From assembly GCF_900100455.1 (NCBI RefSeq), contig NZ_FNCV01000003.1, positions 248,001-312,000 of the forward strand: 64,000 nucleotides of DNA, read 5' to 3'. This document shows, in pieces, positions 9,535-17,661 of this stretch. Both the position numbers and the translations under genes were made by a program. The notes beneath the pieces were generated by a model. It made no database searches. It was not told where the DNA came from and worked only from the letters and a program-made list of their open reading frames with translations. Positions within the stretch are counted from its first letter, which is position 1, and each line of letters opens with the position of its first letter. The DNA comes from Roseospirillum parvum (GTDB lineage Bacteria; Pseudomonadota; Alphaproteobacteria; Rhodospirillales; Rhodospirillaceae).

Positions 9535-9563
9535 TTTATATTCCCTATCTAGTAGGTCTACAA
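9535..9563 (-). promoter_or_regulatory. Candidate sulfate-operon promoter with overlapping operator palindrome
   Basis: Read on the reverse strand, TTGTAG (9558-9563) and TATAAA (9535-9540) are separated by 17 bases, a good sigma-70-type arrangement about 23 bases before the sbp ATG. A near-perfect palindrome, TAGTAG-GT-CTACAA (9550-9563), covers the -35 box and part of the spacer. That is where a repressor would act, and the divergent gene encodes an Rrf2-family regulator, a family known to repress sulfur or iron-sulfur genes. The link to that regulator is inference. Confidence 0.5.
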
Positions 9564-9677
9564 AGTCAAGATTGATTTTGGGCCTCGCCTCCCGCCGTGA
9601 CCTTCGTGATGGACCTTGACCCACTCCGGCGTATCGGCGACCAAAGGCAGCCCACCCCCAGCGCGCGGATCCGGAGC

Positions 9678-10121
9678 GTGATCTCTCAGAAGGCAAAGTA
9701 TGCATTGCGTGCCCTGCTGGCACTGGCCGATGTCGGCGTCGGTGAATCGGTGCTGATTTCAGACATCGCCGAGAGGCAACGGATTCCGCGCAAGTTCCTC
9801 GAACAGATCCTGCTCGACCTGAAAAACCGCGGCCTGCTGAGCAGCCGGCGCGGAAAGAACGGCGGTTATGCGCTGTTGCGCGACCCCAACCAGATCACGG
9901 TGGGAGACGTTGTCCGTATCGTTGACGGCCCGCTGGCCCCCCTGCCCTGCCTGTCGCGCATGGCCTACCGCCGTTGCGAGGACTGCGACGGCAACGAGGA
10001 CGCCTGCCGCATCCGCCGGGTCTTCGCCGAAGCGCACCGCGCCAACACGGACGTCCTTGACGGCACGACCCTCACCCAAATGGCCGGACAGGATATCAGC
10101 TTGGCCGCCGATGCGGGTTGA
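9678..10121 (+). CDS. Rrf2 family transcriptional regulator
   Basis: A 147-residue winged-helix regulator. The Rrf2 N-terminus (ISQKAKYALRALLALA) starts at once from a GTG at 9678 with GGAG just upstream; the frame continues further 5' but that would add a non-family extension. The recognition region reads RIPRKFLEQILLDLK and the wing SRRGKNGGYAL. The C-terminal half carries cysteines as CLSRMAYRRCEDC and DACRI, four in all, resembling the ligand or Fe-S-binding cysteines of IscR, NsrR and RirA, although the spacing differs from IscR. Divergent from the sulfate transporter, so it probably controls it in response to sulfur or redox status (inference from position). Confidence 0.88.
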   Translation: MISQKAKYALRALLALADVGVGESVLISDIAERQRIPRKFLEQILLDLKNRGLLSSRRGKNGGYALLRDPNQITVGDVVRIVDGPLAPLPCLSRMAYRRCEDCDGNEDACRIRRVFAEAHRANTDVLDGTTLTQMAGQDISLAADAG

Positions 10122-10130
10122 GTTGAATTC

Positions 10131-10147
10131 GGGCTTGCAATAAGCCC
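10131..10147 (+). terminator. Hairpin after the Rrf2 gene
   Basis: GGGCTT-GCAAT-AAGCCC forms a 6-bp stem with a 5-base loop ten bases after the Rrf2 stop, followed by a C-run rather than T-run. It could slow or end transcription before mazG, but lacks the T tract of a classical intrinsic terminator. Confidence 0.35.
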
Positions 10148-10169
10148 CCCTGCCTCACGGAGCCCCCCA

Positions 10170-11018
10170 ATGTCTGGCGACCTCCCGCAACGGCCCATGG
10201 ACCGACTGCTGGCCATCATGGCCCGGCTGCGCGATCCCGATACCGGGTGTCCCTGGGACGTGGAGCAGACCTTCGCCACCATTGCCCCCTACACCCTGGA
10301 GGAAGCCTACGAGGTGGCCGACGCCATCGCGCGCGACGACATGGACGATCTGCGCGACGAGTTGGGCGACCTCCTCTTCCAGGTGGTGTTTCACGCCCGC
10401 ATGGCCGAGGACTCCCCCGATCCGGCGCGCCGCTTCACCTTCGACGAGGTGGCCGCCGGAAGCTGCGCCAAGATGGAGCGCCGCCACCCCCATGTCTTCA
10501 GTCAGGCCGAAATCGCCGATGCCGAGGCGCAGACCCAAGCCTGGGAGGAACACAAGGCGGCCGAGCGCGCCGCCAAGGCAACCGGCGAGCCCAGCGCCCT
10601 GGACGGCGTGGCGCTGGCCCTGCCGGCCCTGCTGCGGGCCCTCAAGCTTCAGCGTCGCGCCGCCCGGGTGGGCTTCGACTGGCCCGACTGGCGGCCGGTG
10701 GTCGACAAGCTGCACGAGGAATTGGGCGAACTGGCCGAGGAACTGGACGTCGAAACCCCGAACCCCGATCGCCTGCTCGACGAAATGGGCGATCTTCTGT
10801 TCGTCTGCGTCAATCTGGCCCGCAAGCTGGATCTCGACCCGGAAGCCGCCCTGCGCCACGCCAACGACAAGTTCAGCCGCCGCTTCAAGGGTGTGGAGGC
10901 CCGCCTTCGGGCTTGCGGCCAGACCCCCGAGACCGCCACACTGGAGGACATGGAGGCCCACTGGCAGGCGGTGAAAGCCGCCGCGCGGGCCGCCGGGAAT
11001 TCCTCCTCCGGGGATTGA
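10170..11018 (+). CDS. mazG: Nucleoside triphosphate pyrophosphohydrolase MazG
   Basis: Hydrolyses nucleoside triphosphates to monophosphates and pyrophosphate, a housecleaning and stress function. The 282-residue protein has two MazG domains: the first with CPWDVEQTF, then EEAYEVADAI and DELGDLLFQVVFHARMA (metal-binding E..ExxD pattern), the second around residues 180-230 with ELGELAEEL and DEMGDLLFVCVNLARKL. The ATG at 10170 follows GGAG by 7 bases. In related genomes mazG lies near hflX-hfq, so this gene marks the return to the conserved chromosomal backbone after the sulfate cassette. Confidence 0.94.
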   Translation: MSGDLPQRPMDRLLAIMARLRDPDTGCPWDVEQTFATIAPYTLEEAYEVADAIARDDMDDLRDELGDLLFQVVFHARMAEDSPDPARRFTFDEVAAGSCAKMERRHPHVFSQAEIADAEAQTQAWEEHKAAERAAKATGEPSALDGVALALPALLRALKLQRRAARVGFDWPDWRPVVDKLHEELGELAEELDVETPNPDRLLDEMGDLLFVCVNLARKLDLDPEAALRHANDKFSRRFKGVEARLRACGQTPETATLEDMEAHWQAVKAAARAAGNSSSGD

Positions 11019-11022
11019 GGAC

Positions 11023-11664
11023 ATGACCTTCAAGGTGCTGAAAAGACTGGCTGCCGCCCTGCTTCTGGTGGGCGGGCTGAACAGTTGCTACCTGCCCGAC
11101 GACTACCTGGCCGAGATCCGCCTCAACTGGAGCGGCGGCTATGGCCTGATCTACAAGGGCATCCTGACCTGGGTGCCGCTTTATGCCGACATCATTGATG
11201 GCAAGCTGAGCGCCGCCGAGGCCAGCGAGAAGGTGGCCCAGATCCGCGACGATCTGGCCCGCGACAGCCACTTCAAGAGCATCGAGTCCCTGGGCCGTGG
11301 CCAGTTCCGCGTCTACTACGAGCGCGAAGGCATCCTGGGACCCAGCGAGCAGGTCTCCTTCGTGCGCCGCAACGCCCTGATCCTGAGCCTGATTTCCAAG
11401 GAGGACGGAACGCTGGAGGTGCGTGCCAACACCATCCCGGCGGAGCGCCTGAGCGATCTGGACCGCCTCGACCTCAGCACCATCGGCCGCTTCCGTGTCA
11501 CCACCAACGCCCAGGTCATCAAGCACAACGCCCCGGTGGCCGGCCCCTACCCCCAGGGCTACCCGGGATTCTATGTCTTCGACTGGCATCTGACCGGCAA
11601 TCCGGCCTTGATGGACAGCCCCAAGCTGACCGCCGTCCGCCGCCCGGCCAAGGGGTTGCCGTGA
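11023..11664 (+). CDS. Probable secreted lipoprotein, unknown function
   Basis: 213 residues, four bases after mazG, so likely cotranscribed. The N-terminus has a basic-hydrophobic signal (MTFKVLKRLAAALLLVGG) ending in LNSC, an imperfect lipobox with Asn at -2, suggesting a lipid-anchored periplasmic or outer-membrane protein. The remainder is a mixed alpha/beta sequence with YYEREGILG, NALILSLISKEDG and PQGYPGFYVFDWHLTG and no motif I recognise. GC-rich third positions like the neighbours support a real gene. Function not assigned. Confidence 0.7.
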   Translation: MTFKVLKRLAAALLLVGGLNSCYLPDDYLAEIRLNWSGGYGLIYKGILTWVPLYADIIDGKLSAAEASEKVAQIRDDLARDSHFKSIESLGRGQFRVYYEREGILGPSEQVSFVRRNALILSLISKEDGTLEVRANTIPAERLSDLDRLDLSTIGRFRVTTNAQVIKHNAPVAGPYPQGYPGFYVFDWHLTGNPALMDSPKLTAVRRPAKGLP

Positions 11665-11681
11665 AGTCTTAAAGGGCTTGG

Positions 11682-12530
11682 TCAGGGTTTGGGCAGGTCG
11701 GGGCGCAAGTCCTCGGCCAGGGCGGCCGAGTTGGTGAGCAGCAGCCGACTGTTGCCGCGATACGCCACCGGACGGTAGGCGGCCGGCGGGTCGTCGGCGT
11801 GATGCACCTCGGCATGGCCGCCCGCCTCTTCCAGGATCAGCACCCCGGCGGCATGGTCCCATGGCATCATGCGGCCGAACAACGCCACCTGAAGCCGCCC
11901 GCCGGCCAGATCGAGATAGTCCAGCCCGGCACTGCCCTGGCGGCGGGCGGCGTGCATGCGCTGCCCCAGAGGTCCCTGCGCGGTGCGCCAGGCCAGACTG
12001 GCGGTCAGCCGCTCGGCGTCGCCGACCAGCAGCCGGTGGCCGGTGTGATCGTAAGCCCCCTGCCCGGCCACGGCCACCGCCCGGCGGCCGCTCATCGGCT
12101 CCAGGATCCAGCCGCCCCGGGTCTCGCCACCCAGGACCAGGGCAACGATCATGGCGAAGCCCGGTCGGCCGTGGGCGAAGTTGCCGGTGCCATCGACCGG
12201 ATCGACGATCCACAGCGGCGGCGCCCCGGCCCCGGTATCGGCGCACCAGTCGAGCCGCCCGGGGTCGGCGAAGGCTCCCTCCTCGCCCAGCACGCGGCTG
12301 CCCGGCAGCAACGCGGTCAGCCGCGCCTCGAGGGCCCGTTCGGCGGCCAGATCGGCCTCGGTCACCAGATCGCTGGCGTGCCGTTTGGCCCGGATGTCCT
12401 CGGGCGCCAGACGGCGGAAGCGCGACACCACCTCGGTCAGCGCCACCTCGGCCATGATCTCGGCCACCATTGCCGGGTCGACCGGCAGGGGGGCGGCGGG
12501 GTCGGCGGGCGTGGCGGGAGGATGGCTCAC
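11682..12530 (-). CDS. Inositol monophosphatase family protein
   Basis: A lithium-sensitive-type Mg-dependent phosphatase of 282 residues. Metal-site motifs are visible in order: SDLVTEAD near residue 53, GEEGAF near 82, DPVDGTGNFAHG near 110 and WDHAAGVLILEEAGG near 224. The family includes inositol-1-phosphatase (SuhB), histidinol phosphatase and 3'-phosphoadenosine phosphatase (CysQ); the substrate cannot be set from sequence alone. Its start overlaps the upstream small gene by four bases (ATGA). Confidence 0.9.
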   Translation of the reverse strand: MSHPPATPADPAAPLPVDPAMVAEIMAEVALTEVVSRFRRLAPEDIRAKRHASDLVTEADLAAERALEARLTALLPGSRVLGEEGAFADPGRLDWCADTGAGAPPLWIVDPVDGTGNFAHGRPGFAMIVALVLGGETRGGWILEPMSGRRAVAVAGQGAYDHTGHRLLVGDAERLTASLAWRTAQGPLGQRMHAARRQGSAGLDYLDLAGGRLQVALFGRMMPWDHAAGVLILEEAGGHAEVHHADDPPAAYRPVAYRGNSRLLLTNSAALAEDLRPDLPKP

Positions 12531-12796
12531 GGGGCGTACATGTCCCGGTCGCGGTGATAGGCCCCGGCCAGCAGATCGAGCAGACGCCGGGCCTCGGGGT
12601 TGTGTTCGGCCTGTTGGCGCAGACCCTGGGTCAGGTAGGCCGCGAAGCTGACCGCCTCGGCCTTGCCCTTCAGGTCGAAGGCCTGGGCCGCCTCGGTCAG
12701 GAAGCCATGCACCTGGGCCCGGGCCATGACGTTGAGCTGGCTTTTCACCGGCCGGTTCTTGGCCCGCCAGCGCTGCTGGGACGTGGTGGCGGCCAT
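12527..12796 (-). CDS. Small conserved-looking helical protein, unknown
   Basis: 89 residues, mostly helical and charged (RQQAEHNPEARRLLDLLAGAY near the C-terminus, broken here for length by no domain boundary). No motif is recognised. The start ATG at 12796 is preceded by GAAAGGACCCCG, a good ribosome-binding site, and its stop overlaps the downstream phosphatase start by four bases, which argues for a real, translationally coupled gene. A short palindrome sits 37 bases upstream. Function unknown. Confidence 0.65.
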   Translation of the reverse strand: MAATTSQQRWRAKNRPVKSQLNVMARAQVHGFLTEAAQAFDLKGKAEAVSFAAYLTQGLRQQAEHNPEARRLLDLLAGAYHRDRDMYAP

Positions 12797-12832
12797 CGGG
12801 GTCCTTTCGGGGTCGGAACGAGATACGGGATA

Positions 12833-12844
12833 TCTACTAGTAGA
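12833..12844. promoter_or_regulatory. Perfect 12-bp palindrome upstream of the small gene
   Basis: TCTACTAGTAGA is a perfect palindrome in the 85-base gap between hflX (downstream end) and the start of the small reverse gene at 12796. It shares CTACTAG with the sulfate-operon promoter site near 9550-9563, so it might be a regulator site, but a single copy is weak evidence. Confidence 0.3.
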
Positions 12845-12881
12845 CCGCGCCGGTTAATAGATCATGCCAGCCGACGGACTG

Positions 12882-14240
12882 TCAAACCGGCCGCAGGGAA
12901 TGCTCTGGAAACGTGGCGCTGAAACGCCCGACATTGGCCGCGTCCAGGCGCACGGTGACGAACAGGCGCTCATCCTCGGTTTTCTGCGCGACCACCTCGC
13001 CATGGCGATGCAGCCAGGCGAGGATCTTCCCGTCGGCTGTCGGCAGCTCCAGGCGATAGCTGAGCCGGTTCTCGTCGAACACCTCGTCCAGCGCCGCGAC
13101 CAGCGCCGCGATGCCCTCGCCGGTCAGCGCCGACAGGGCCACCGTGGCGCGCACCGGCGGCCCCTCCCCGGCCCCTTCCGGCGGCGCCGGCAGGGGGTGG
13201 CGGCGGGCGTCGTCGCCGGCCAGTTGGTCGGCCTTGTTCAGCGCCTCGATGACCGGCACCGTGGCGTCCGGCCCCAGACCCATCTGGCCCAGCACGCTGT
13301 CCACGTCGGCCTTCTGGGCGGCGCTGTCGGGGTGCGCCACGTCGCGCACGTGGATCACCACATCGGCCGACAGCACCTCTTCCAGGGTGGCCCGGAAGGC
13401 GGCCACCAGTTCGTGCGGCAGGTCGGAGACGAAGCCCACCGTGTCGGACAGAATGACCCGCCGGCCGCCCGGCAGGTCGATGCCGCGCATGGTCGGGTCG
13501 AGGGTGGCGAAGACCTGATCCTCGGCCCACACCGAGGCCCCGGACAGGCGGTTGAACAGGGTCGACTTGCCGGCGTTGGTGTAGCCGACCAGGGCGATCA
13601 CCGGGTGCGGCACCTGGGCCCGGGCCTGGCGATGCAGGCCACGGGTGCGGCGCACCTCTTCCAGTTCGCGGGTCAGGCGGGTGATGCGCTCGCCGATCAG
13701 GCGGCGGTCGATCTCGATCTGGGTTTCGCCGGGGCCGCCCAGGAAGCCCACGCCGCCGCGCTGGCGCTCGAGGTGGGTCCAGCTTCGGACCAGCCGCGAG
13801 CGTTGGTAGGTCAGGTGGGCCAACTCGACCTGCAACTGGCCTTCGCGGGTGCGCGCCCGCTGGCCGAAGATTTCCAGGATCAGGCCGGTGCGGTCGATGA
13901 CCTTGGTTTGAAGCGCCCGTTCCAGATTGCGCTGTTGCAGGGGCGACAGGTGGCCGTCGAGCACCAGCAGGCCGATCTCGTCCTCGGCCACCTGGGCGGC
14001 CAGACGGTCCAACACCCCCTGCCCGAGCAGCGTCGCCGGGCGCGGCCGGCCGAGCGGCACCACCTCGGCCCCCACCACCTCCAAATCGATGGCGCGGGCC
14101 AGTCCGACGGCTTCCTCGAGGCGATTTTCCGGGCTGCGCCCCCGGCGGGCGTCGCGGACGCCGGGGTGCTTCAGGGCCGGATGAACGACCAGGGCCCGGG
14201 TCGAAGCCGGGCGTTCGTATTCAAAGCCGCCAACGGGCAT
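12882..14240 (-). CDS. hflX: GTPase HflX
   Basis: Ribosome-associated GTPase that in E. coli splits stalled or stressed 70S ribosomes. 452 residues: an N-terminal HflX domain (VGAEVVPLGRPRPATLLGQG), a coiled-coil linker (LTRELEEVRRTRGLHRQAR), then the G domain with G1 GYTNAGKST, G3 DTVGFVSDLP and G4 NKAD. The Gly-rich GGPGETQIEIDRR motif before the linker is diagnostic of HflX. It follows hfq by 21 bases; hfq-hflX is a conserved pair in proteobacteria. Confidence 0.96.
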   Translation of the reverse strand: MPVGGFEYERPASTRALVVHPALKHPGVRDARRGRSPENRLEEAVGLARAIDLEVVGAEVVPLGRPRPATLLGQGVLDRLAAQVAEDEIGLLVLDGHLSPLQQRNLERALQTKVIDRTGLILEIFGQRARTREGQLQVELAHLTYQRSRLVRSWTHLERQRGGVGFLGGPGETQIEIDRRLIGERITRLTRELEEVRRTRGLHRQARAQVPHPVIALVGYTNAGKSTLFNRLSGASVWAEDQVFATLDPTMRGIDLPGGRRVILSDTVGFVSDLPHELVAAFRATLEEVLSADVVIHVRDVAHPDSAAQKADVDSVLGQMGLGPDATVPVIEALNKADQLAGDDARRHPLPAPPEGAGEGPPVRATVALSALTGEGIAALVAALDEVFDENRLSYRLELPTADGKILAWLHRHGEVVAQKTEDERLFVTVRLDAANVGRFSATFPEHSLRPV

Positions 14241-14261
14241 GGGGCTGAACCGGACCGGCGC

Positions 14262-14525
14262 TTACGCGGCGCCGTCCTCCTTGGGCTGCGCCGGATCGTG
14301 ATCGAACAGCTGGACCGGCACGGACGGCATCACGGTGGAGATGGCGTTCTTGTAAACCAGCTGGGTATGACCGTCGCGTCGCAAAAGAAGCGTGAAGTTG
14401 TCGAACCAGGTGATGATGCCCTGGAGTTTCACCCCGTTGATCAGGAAGATGGTAACCGCCACCTTGTTCTTGCGGATGTGATTGAGGAAGACATCCTGAA
14501 CGTTCTGGTTCTTATCGTTAGGCAT
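14262..14525 (-). CDS. hfq: RNA chaperone Hfq
   Basis: Hexameric Sm-like protein that binds small RNAs and U- or A-rich mRNA sites and mediates pairing. The 87-residue product carries the Sm1 motif ([29 protein letters not shown]) and Sm2 motif ([12 protein letters not shown]), with a short acidic tail ([13 protein letters not shown]) typical of alphaproteobacteria. The ATG at 14525 is preceded by AAAGAGAGAACCC, a purine-rich ribosome-binding site. In nitrogen-fixing relatives Hfq supports nif expression, which fits the nearby ntr genes. Confidence 0.97.
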   Translation of the reverse strand: MPNDKNQNVQDVFLNHIRKNKVAVTIFLINGVKLQGIITWFDNFTLLLRRDGHTQLVYKNAISTVMPSVPVQLFDHDPAQPKEDGAA

Positions 14526-14632
14526 GGGTTCTCTCTTTTTATTGGTTCTTGACAGCTCACTGGCGGATACGGCGGAGCCGCTCCGTTAAGGTCCGGCGGC
14601 GACTCCACCGACTCTCCGTAAGGTATTCGCTG

Positions 14633-15322
14633 TCATGGATATTTCAACCGGCTTCCGAAGCTGACCCGACACAGGTCGCGGAATCCGGCCCAATCGTCCA
14701 CCCGGTGGTCGGCCGGCCACTCGGCAAAGGCGGCGTCGGCGGCCCGCTCGGGGTCGGCGATGAGCACCGTGGTGCAGCCGGCCTGCCGGCCACACCCCAT
14801 GTCCACCGCCGCGTCGCCGACGAACCAGACGTCGGGCCCGGGGGCGATGCCGGAACCTTCCAGGGCCAGCAGCGCGCCGTCCGGATGGGGCTTGTCGCGG
14901 GCCGCGTCGCCGGCCCCGACCAGACGGTGGAAATGGCTGTTCCAGCCCAGGGCCTCGGCCTCGCGCAGCAGCAGGAAGGTGGTCTTGTTGCTGACCACGC
15001 CCAACGCCACCCCCGCCCCGGCCAGCCCGGCCAGCAGTTCGCCGGCCCCCGGAAAGGGGCTCAGGCGGTCGATGTGCAGACGGCCGAAGGCGGCGTAGAA
15101 AACATCGCGGGCTTCTTCCCAACGCTCCTTGAACAGCTCCGGGAAGGTGTCGCGCAGCGAGCGCCCCACGTTGCGCCGGGTGTCGGCCACGTCCCAGACC
15201 GGGTGGCCCATGGCGGCCAGGGTTTCGTTCCAGGCGGCGTGGATCACCGGCCAACTGTCGATCAGGGTGTTGTCCCAGTCGAGCAGCACCGCCCGGGGAG
15301 CCGGCAGGTTGGCGCCGTTCAT
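14633..15322 (-). CDS. HAD-superfamily hydrolase (phosphoglycolate phosphatase-like)
   Basis: 229 residues with all four HAD motifs: I LLDWDNTLIDSW (DxD nucleophile, with a Trp between the aspartates), II VVSNKT, III KPHPDG, IV GDAAVDMGCG. A helical cap lies between motifs I and II, as in Gph/PGP-type phosphatases. The start at 15322 overlaps the aminotransferase stop by four bases (ATGA), so the two are coupled. Substrate unknown; phosphoglycolate is only a family-level guess, though glcDEF elsewhere in the window shows that glycolate is metabolised. Confidence 0.86.
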   Translation of the reverse strand: MNGANLPAPRAVLLDWDNTLIDSWPVIHAAWNETLAAMGHPVWDVADTRRNVGRSLRDTFPELFKERWEEARDVFYAAFGRLHIDRLSPFPGAGELLAGLAGAGVALGVVSNKTTFLLLREAEALGWNSHFHRLVGAGDAARDKPHPDGALLALEGSGIAPGPDVWFVGDAAVDMGCGRQAGCTTVLIADPERAADAAFAEWPADHRVDDWAGFRDLCRVSFGSRLKYP

Positions 15323-16194
15323 TGCCACCAGGCCGCCTCGGTCAACTGGCCGATCATGCCTTCGTACAGCTCGCGCAGGCGGCGGGTGACGGCACCGGGG
15401 CGGCCATCGCCGATCACCGCCTCGTCCACCTTGACCACCGGCATGGCAAAGGCCGTGGTGCCGGAGACGAAGGCCTCGCGCGCCGCCAGGGCCTCCTTGA
15501 GGGTGAAGATGCGCTCTTCCACCTCGATCCCCTCGCCGCGGGCCAGTTCCAAAAGCTTGAGGCGGGTGATGCCGGCCAGGATGCGGTTGGACAGCGGCCG
15601 GGTGATGGCCCGCCCGGCCTGATCGACGATCCACACGTTGGAGGCCGCCGCCTCGCTGATGGTGCCGTCGTCCTCCACCTGCCAGCACTCGAAGGCGCCG
15701 GCCCGGGCCGCCTTTTCCTTGGCCATGCAGTTGGGCAGCAGGGCAACGCTCTTGATGTCGCGGCGCAGCCAGCGGATGTCCGGCGTGGTGACCACCGTCA
15801 CGCCCTTCTCCAGCACCGCCGCCGGGGTCGGCGGCAGCGGTCGGGCGGTGATCACCACCGAGGGTTCCGGGGCCGGGTTGGGGAACGGATGTGAGCGGGG
15901 CGCCACCCCCCGGTTGACCTGAAGATAGACGATGCCATCCCACACCCGGTTGGCCCGCACCACGCGGCGCATCACCATGACCATGGCCTTGGGCGTCATC
16001 GGCATGGGGATGTCGATTTCCCCCAGCGAGTGTTCCAGGCGGCGCAGGTGGGCCGCCATGTCGACCGGCACCCCGTGGCGGATGGCGATCACCTCGTAGA
16101 CGCCGTCGGCGAACTGGTAGCCCCGGTCCTCGATGTGAACCAGGGACTCGGCGTGGCGGGTGTACTGGCCGTTGACGTAGGCAAGGCGGAACAT
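15319..16194 (-). CDS. dat: D-amino-acid aminotransferase (class IV)
   Basis: PLP-dependent class IV aminotransferase, 291 residues. The N-terminus (YVNGQYTRHAESLVHIEDRG, then QFADGVYEVI) and the core DIRWLRRDIKSVALLPN, whose Lys is the Schiff-base residue, follow the D-alanine transaminase pattern rather than branched-chain transaminase. ISEAAASNVWIV is the conserved phosphate-binding turn. The enzyme would make D-glutamate or D-alanine from oxoacids for cell wall or D-amino-acid turnover. Substrate assignment is by family resemblance. It is coupled to the HAD gene and lies between trkA and hfq, an order seen in Rhodospirillales. Confidence 0.85.
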   Translation of the reverse strand: MFRLAYVNGQYTRHAESLVHIEDRGYQFADGVYEVIAIRHGVPVDMAAHLRRLEHSLGEIDIPMPMTPKAMVMVMRRVVRANRVWDGIVYLQVNRGVAPRSHPFPNPAPEPSVVITARPLPPTPAAVLEKGVTVVTTPDIRWLRRDIKSVALLPNCMAKEKAARAGAFECWQVEDDGTISEAAASNVWIVDQAGRAITRPLSNRILAGITRLKLLELARGEGIEVEERIFTLKEALAAREAFVSGTTAFAMPVVKVDEAVIGDGRPGAVTRRLRELYEGMIGQLTEAAWWQ

Positions 16195-16256
16195 GGGGTT
16201 CGGGGCTCCCTGGAAGCTTGGCGGAATGGATGAGGAATCTGGTTTAACGGCCTCGA

Positions 16257-17633
16257 TCAGAAAAACTCAAGGCGAACCTGGAACATCTTTTCGATCTTCT
16301 TCACCGCCTCGGCGACGGCGAACAGCACCACCCGGTCGCCGGCCTCGATGACCGTGCTGCCGCGTGGGCTGATCACCTGATCGCCGCGCACCACGGCGCC
16401 GACCAGCACCCCGGGCGGCAGCTTGACCTCCTTCAGGGGCGCGCCGACCAGGGGCGAGGTTTCCAGGGCGTCGGCCTCGATCAACTCGCCGAAGCCCTCG
16501 TGCAGGCTGTGCACCGAGTGGATGCGTCCCCGCCGCACGTGCTGCAGGATGGTCGACACGGTGATCGAGCGGGGATTGACCATGGCGTCGATCCCCAGGG
16601 TGTTGACCAGCGGGTTGAAGGTGGTCTTGTTGGTCAGGGTGATGGCCCGCCGGCAGCCGTAGCGCTTGGCCAGCAGCGACGACAGGATGTTGGTCTCGTC
16701 GTCGTCGGTCAGGGCGATCACCGTGCCGGCCGAGCGCACCCCGGCCTCGTCCAGGATGTCGGGGTCGAGCACGTCGCCGTGCAGGACCACCGTGCGCTCC
16801 AGCGTCTTGGCCACGAACTCGGCCCGCTCGCGCTTGGCCTCGATCACCTTGACGTTCATCTCCGGGTGGTTCTTTTCCAGGCTCTGGGCCAGGAACAGCC
16901 CGATGTTGCCGCCCCCCAGGATAAGCACCCGCCGGGCCTTGGCCTCCTCGTGGCCGAAGGCCGCCAGGGCCCGCCGCGTCTGATCCGTTGCGACAACGAA
17001 ATAAACCTGGTCGCCGGGCAGGATCTGATCCTCGGCGGCCGGCACCATGGGGTGGTCGCCGCGCAGGATGCCGACCACCACCAACTGAAGATCGGGAAAC
17101 AGCGCCGTCAACTGGCGAAGCGGCGTGTTGACCACCGGCGTTTCCTCGCCGCAGCGCACGCCGATCAGGCGCACCTTGTCACCGACCAGGGGGATGACGT
17201 CCATGGTGCCCGGCACCTGCAGGCGGCGGTCGATGGCCCGGGCCACCTCGATCTCCGGCGAGATGACCACGTCGATGGGCATGTTCTCGCGGCTGAACAG
17301 GTTGGCCCACTCGCCGCGCAGATAGCTCTGGTCGCGCACCCGGGCGATCTTGGTCGGCACGGCGAACAGCGAATGGGCGACCTGACAGGCGATCATGTTG
17401 ATCTCGTCGGTGTAGGTCACCGCGATGATCATGTCGGCATCACGGATGCCGGCGCCTTCCAGCACGTCGGGCTGCGAGGCGTGGCCGACCACCCCGGAGA
17501 CGTCCAGCGAGTCGCTGATCTTGCGGATCAGGTCGGCGCGCTGGTCGATCACCGTGATGTCGTTGTTCTCGCTGGCCAGATAGCGGGCGATCGACGAGCC
17601 CACCTGACCGGCGCCACAGACGATGACCTTCAT
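16257..17633 (-). CDS. trkA: Trk potassium uptake regulatory protein TrkA
   Basis: Cytoplasmic NAD(H)-binding subunit that gates the TrkH/TrkG K+ channel. 458 residues with two RCK_N Rossmann domains, VIVCGAGQVGSSIARYL at the start and VLILGGGNIGLFLAQSL near residue 232, each followed by an RCK_C domain (QVYFVVA.. and DRVVLFAVAE near the end). No trkH is in the window. It lies 28 bases after ntrX in the same orientation; ntrX-trkA adjacency is typical of alphaproteobacteria and suggests cotranscription of nitrogen and potassium control. Confidence 0.96.
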   Translation of the reverse strand: MKVIVCGAGQVGSSIARYLASENNDITVIDQRADLIRKISDSLDVSGVVGHASQPDVLEGAGIRDADMIIAVTYTDEINMIACQVAHSLFAVPTKIARVRDQSYLRGEWANLFSRENMPIDVVISPEIEVARAIDRRLQVPGTMDVIPLVGDKVRLIGVRCGEETPVVNTPLRQLTALFPDLQLVVVGILRGDHPMVPAAEDQILPGDQVYFVVATDQTRRALAAFGHEEAKARRVLILGGGNIGLFLAQSLEKNHPEMNVKVIEAKRERAEFVAKTLERTVVLHGDVLDPDILDEAGVRSAGTVIALTDDDETNILSSLLAKRYGCRRAITLTNKTTFNPLVNTLGIDAMVNPRSITVSTILQHVRRGRIHSVHSLHEGFGELIEADALETSPLVGAPLKEVKLPPGVLVGAVVRGDQVISPRGSTVIEAGDRVVLFAVAEAVKKIEKMFQVRLEFF

Positions 17634-17661
17634 GATTCCCCTCCCCGGCCGGTCCGCCGCC

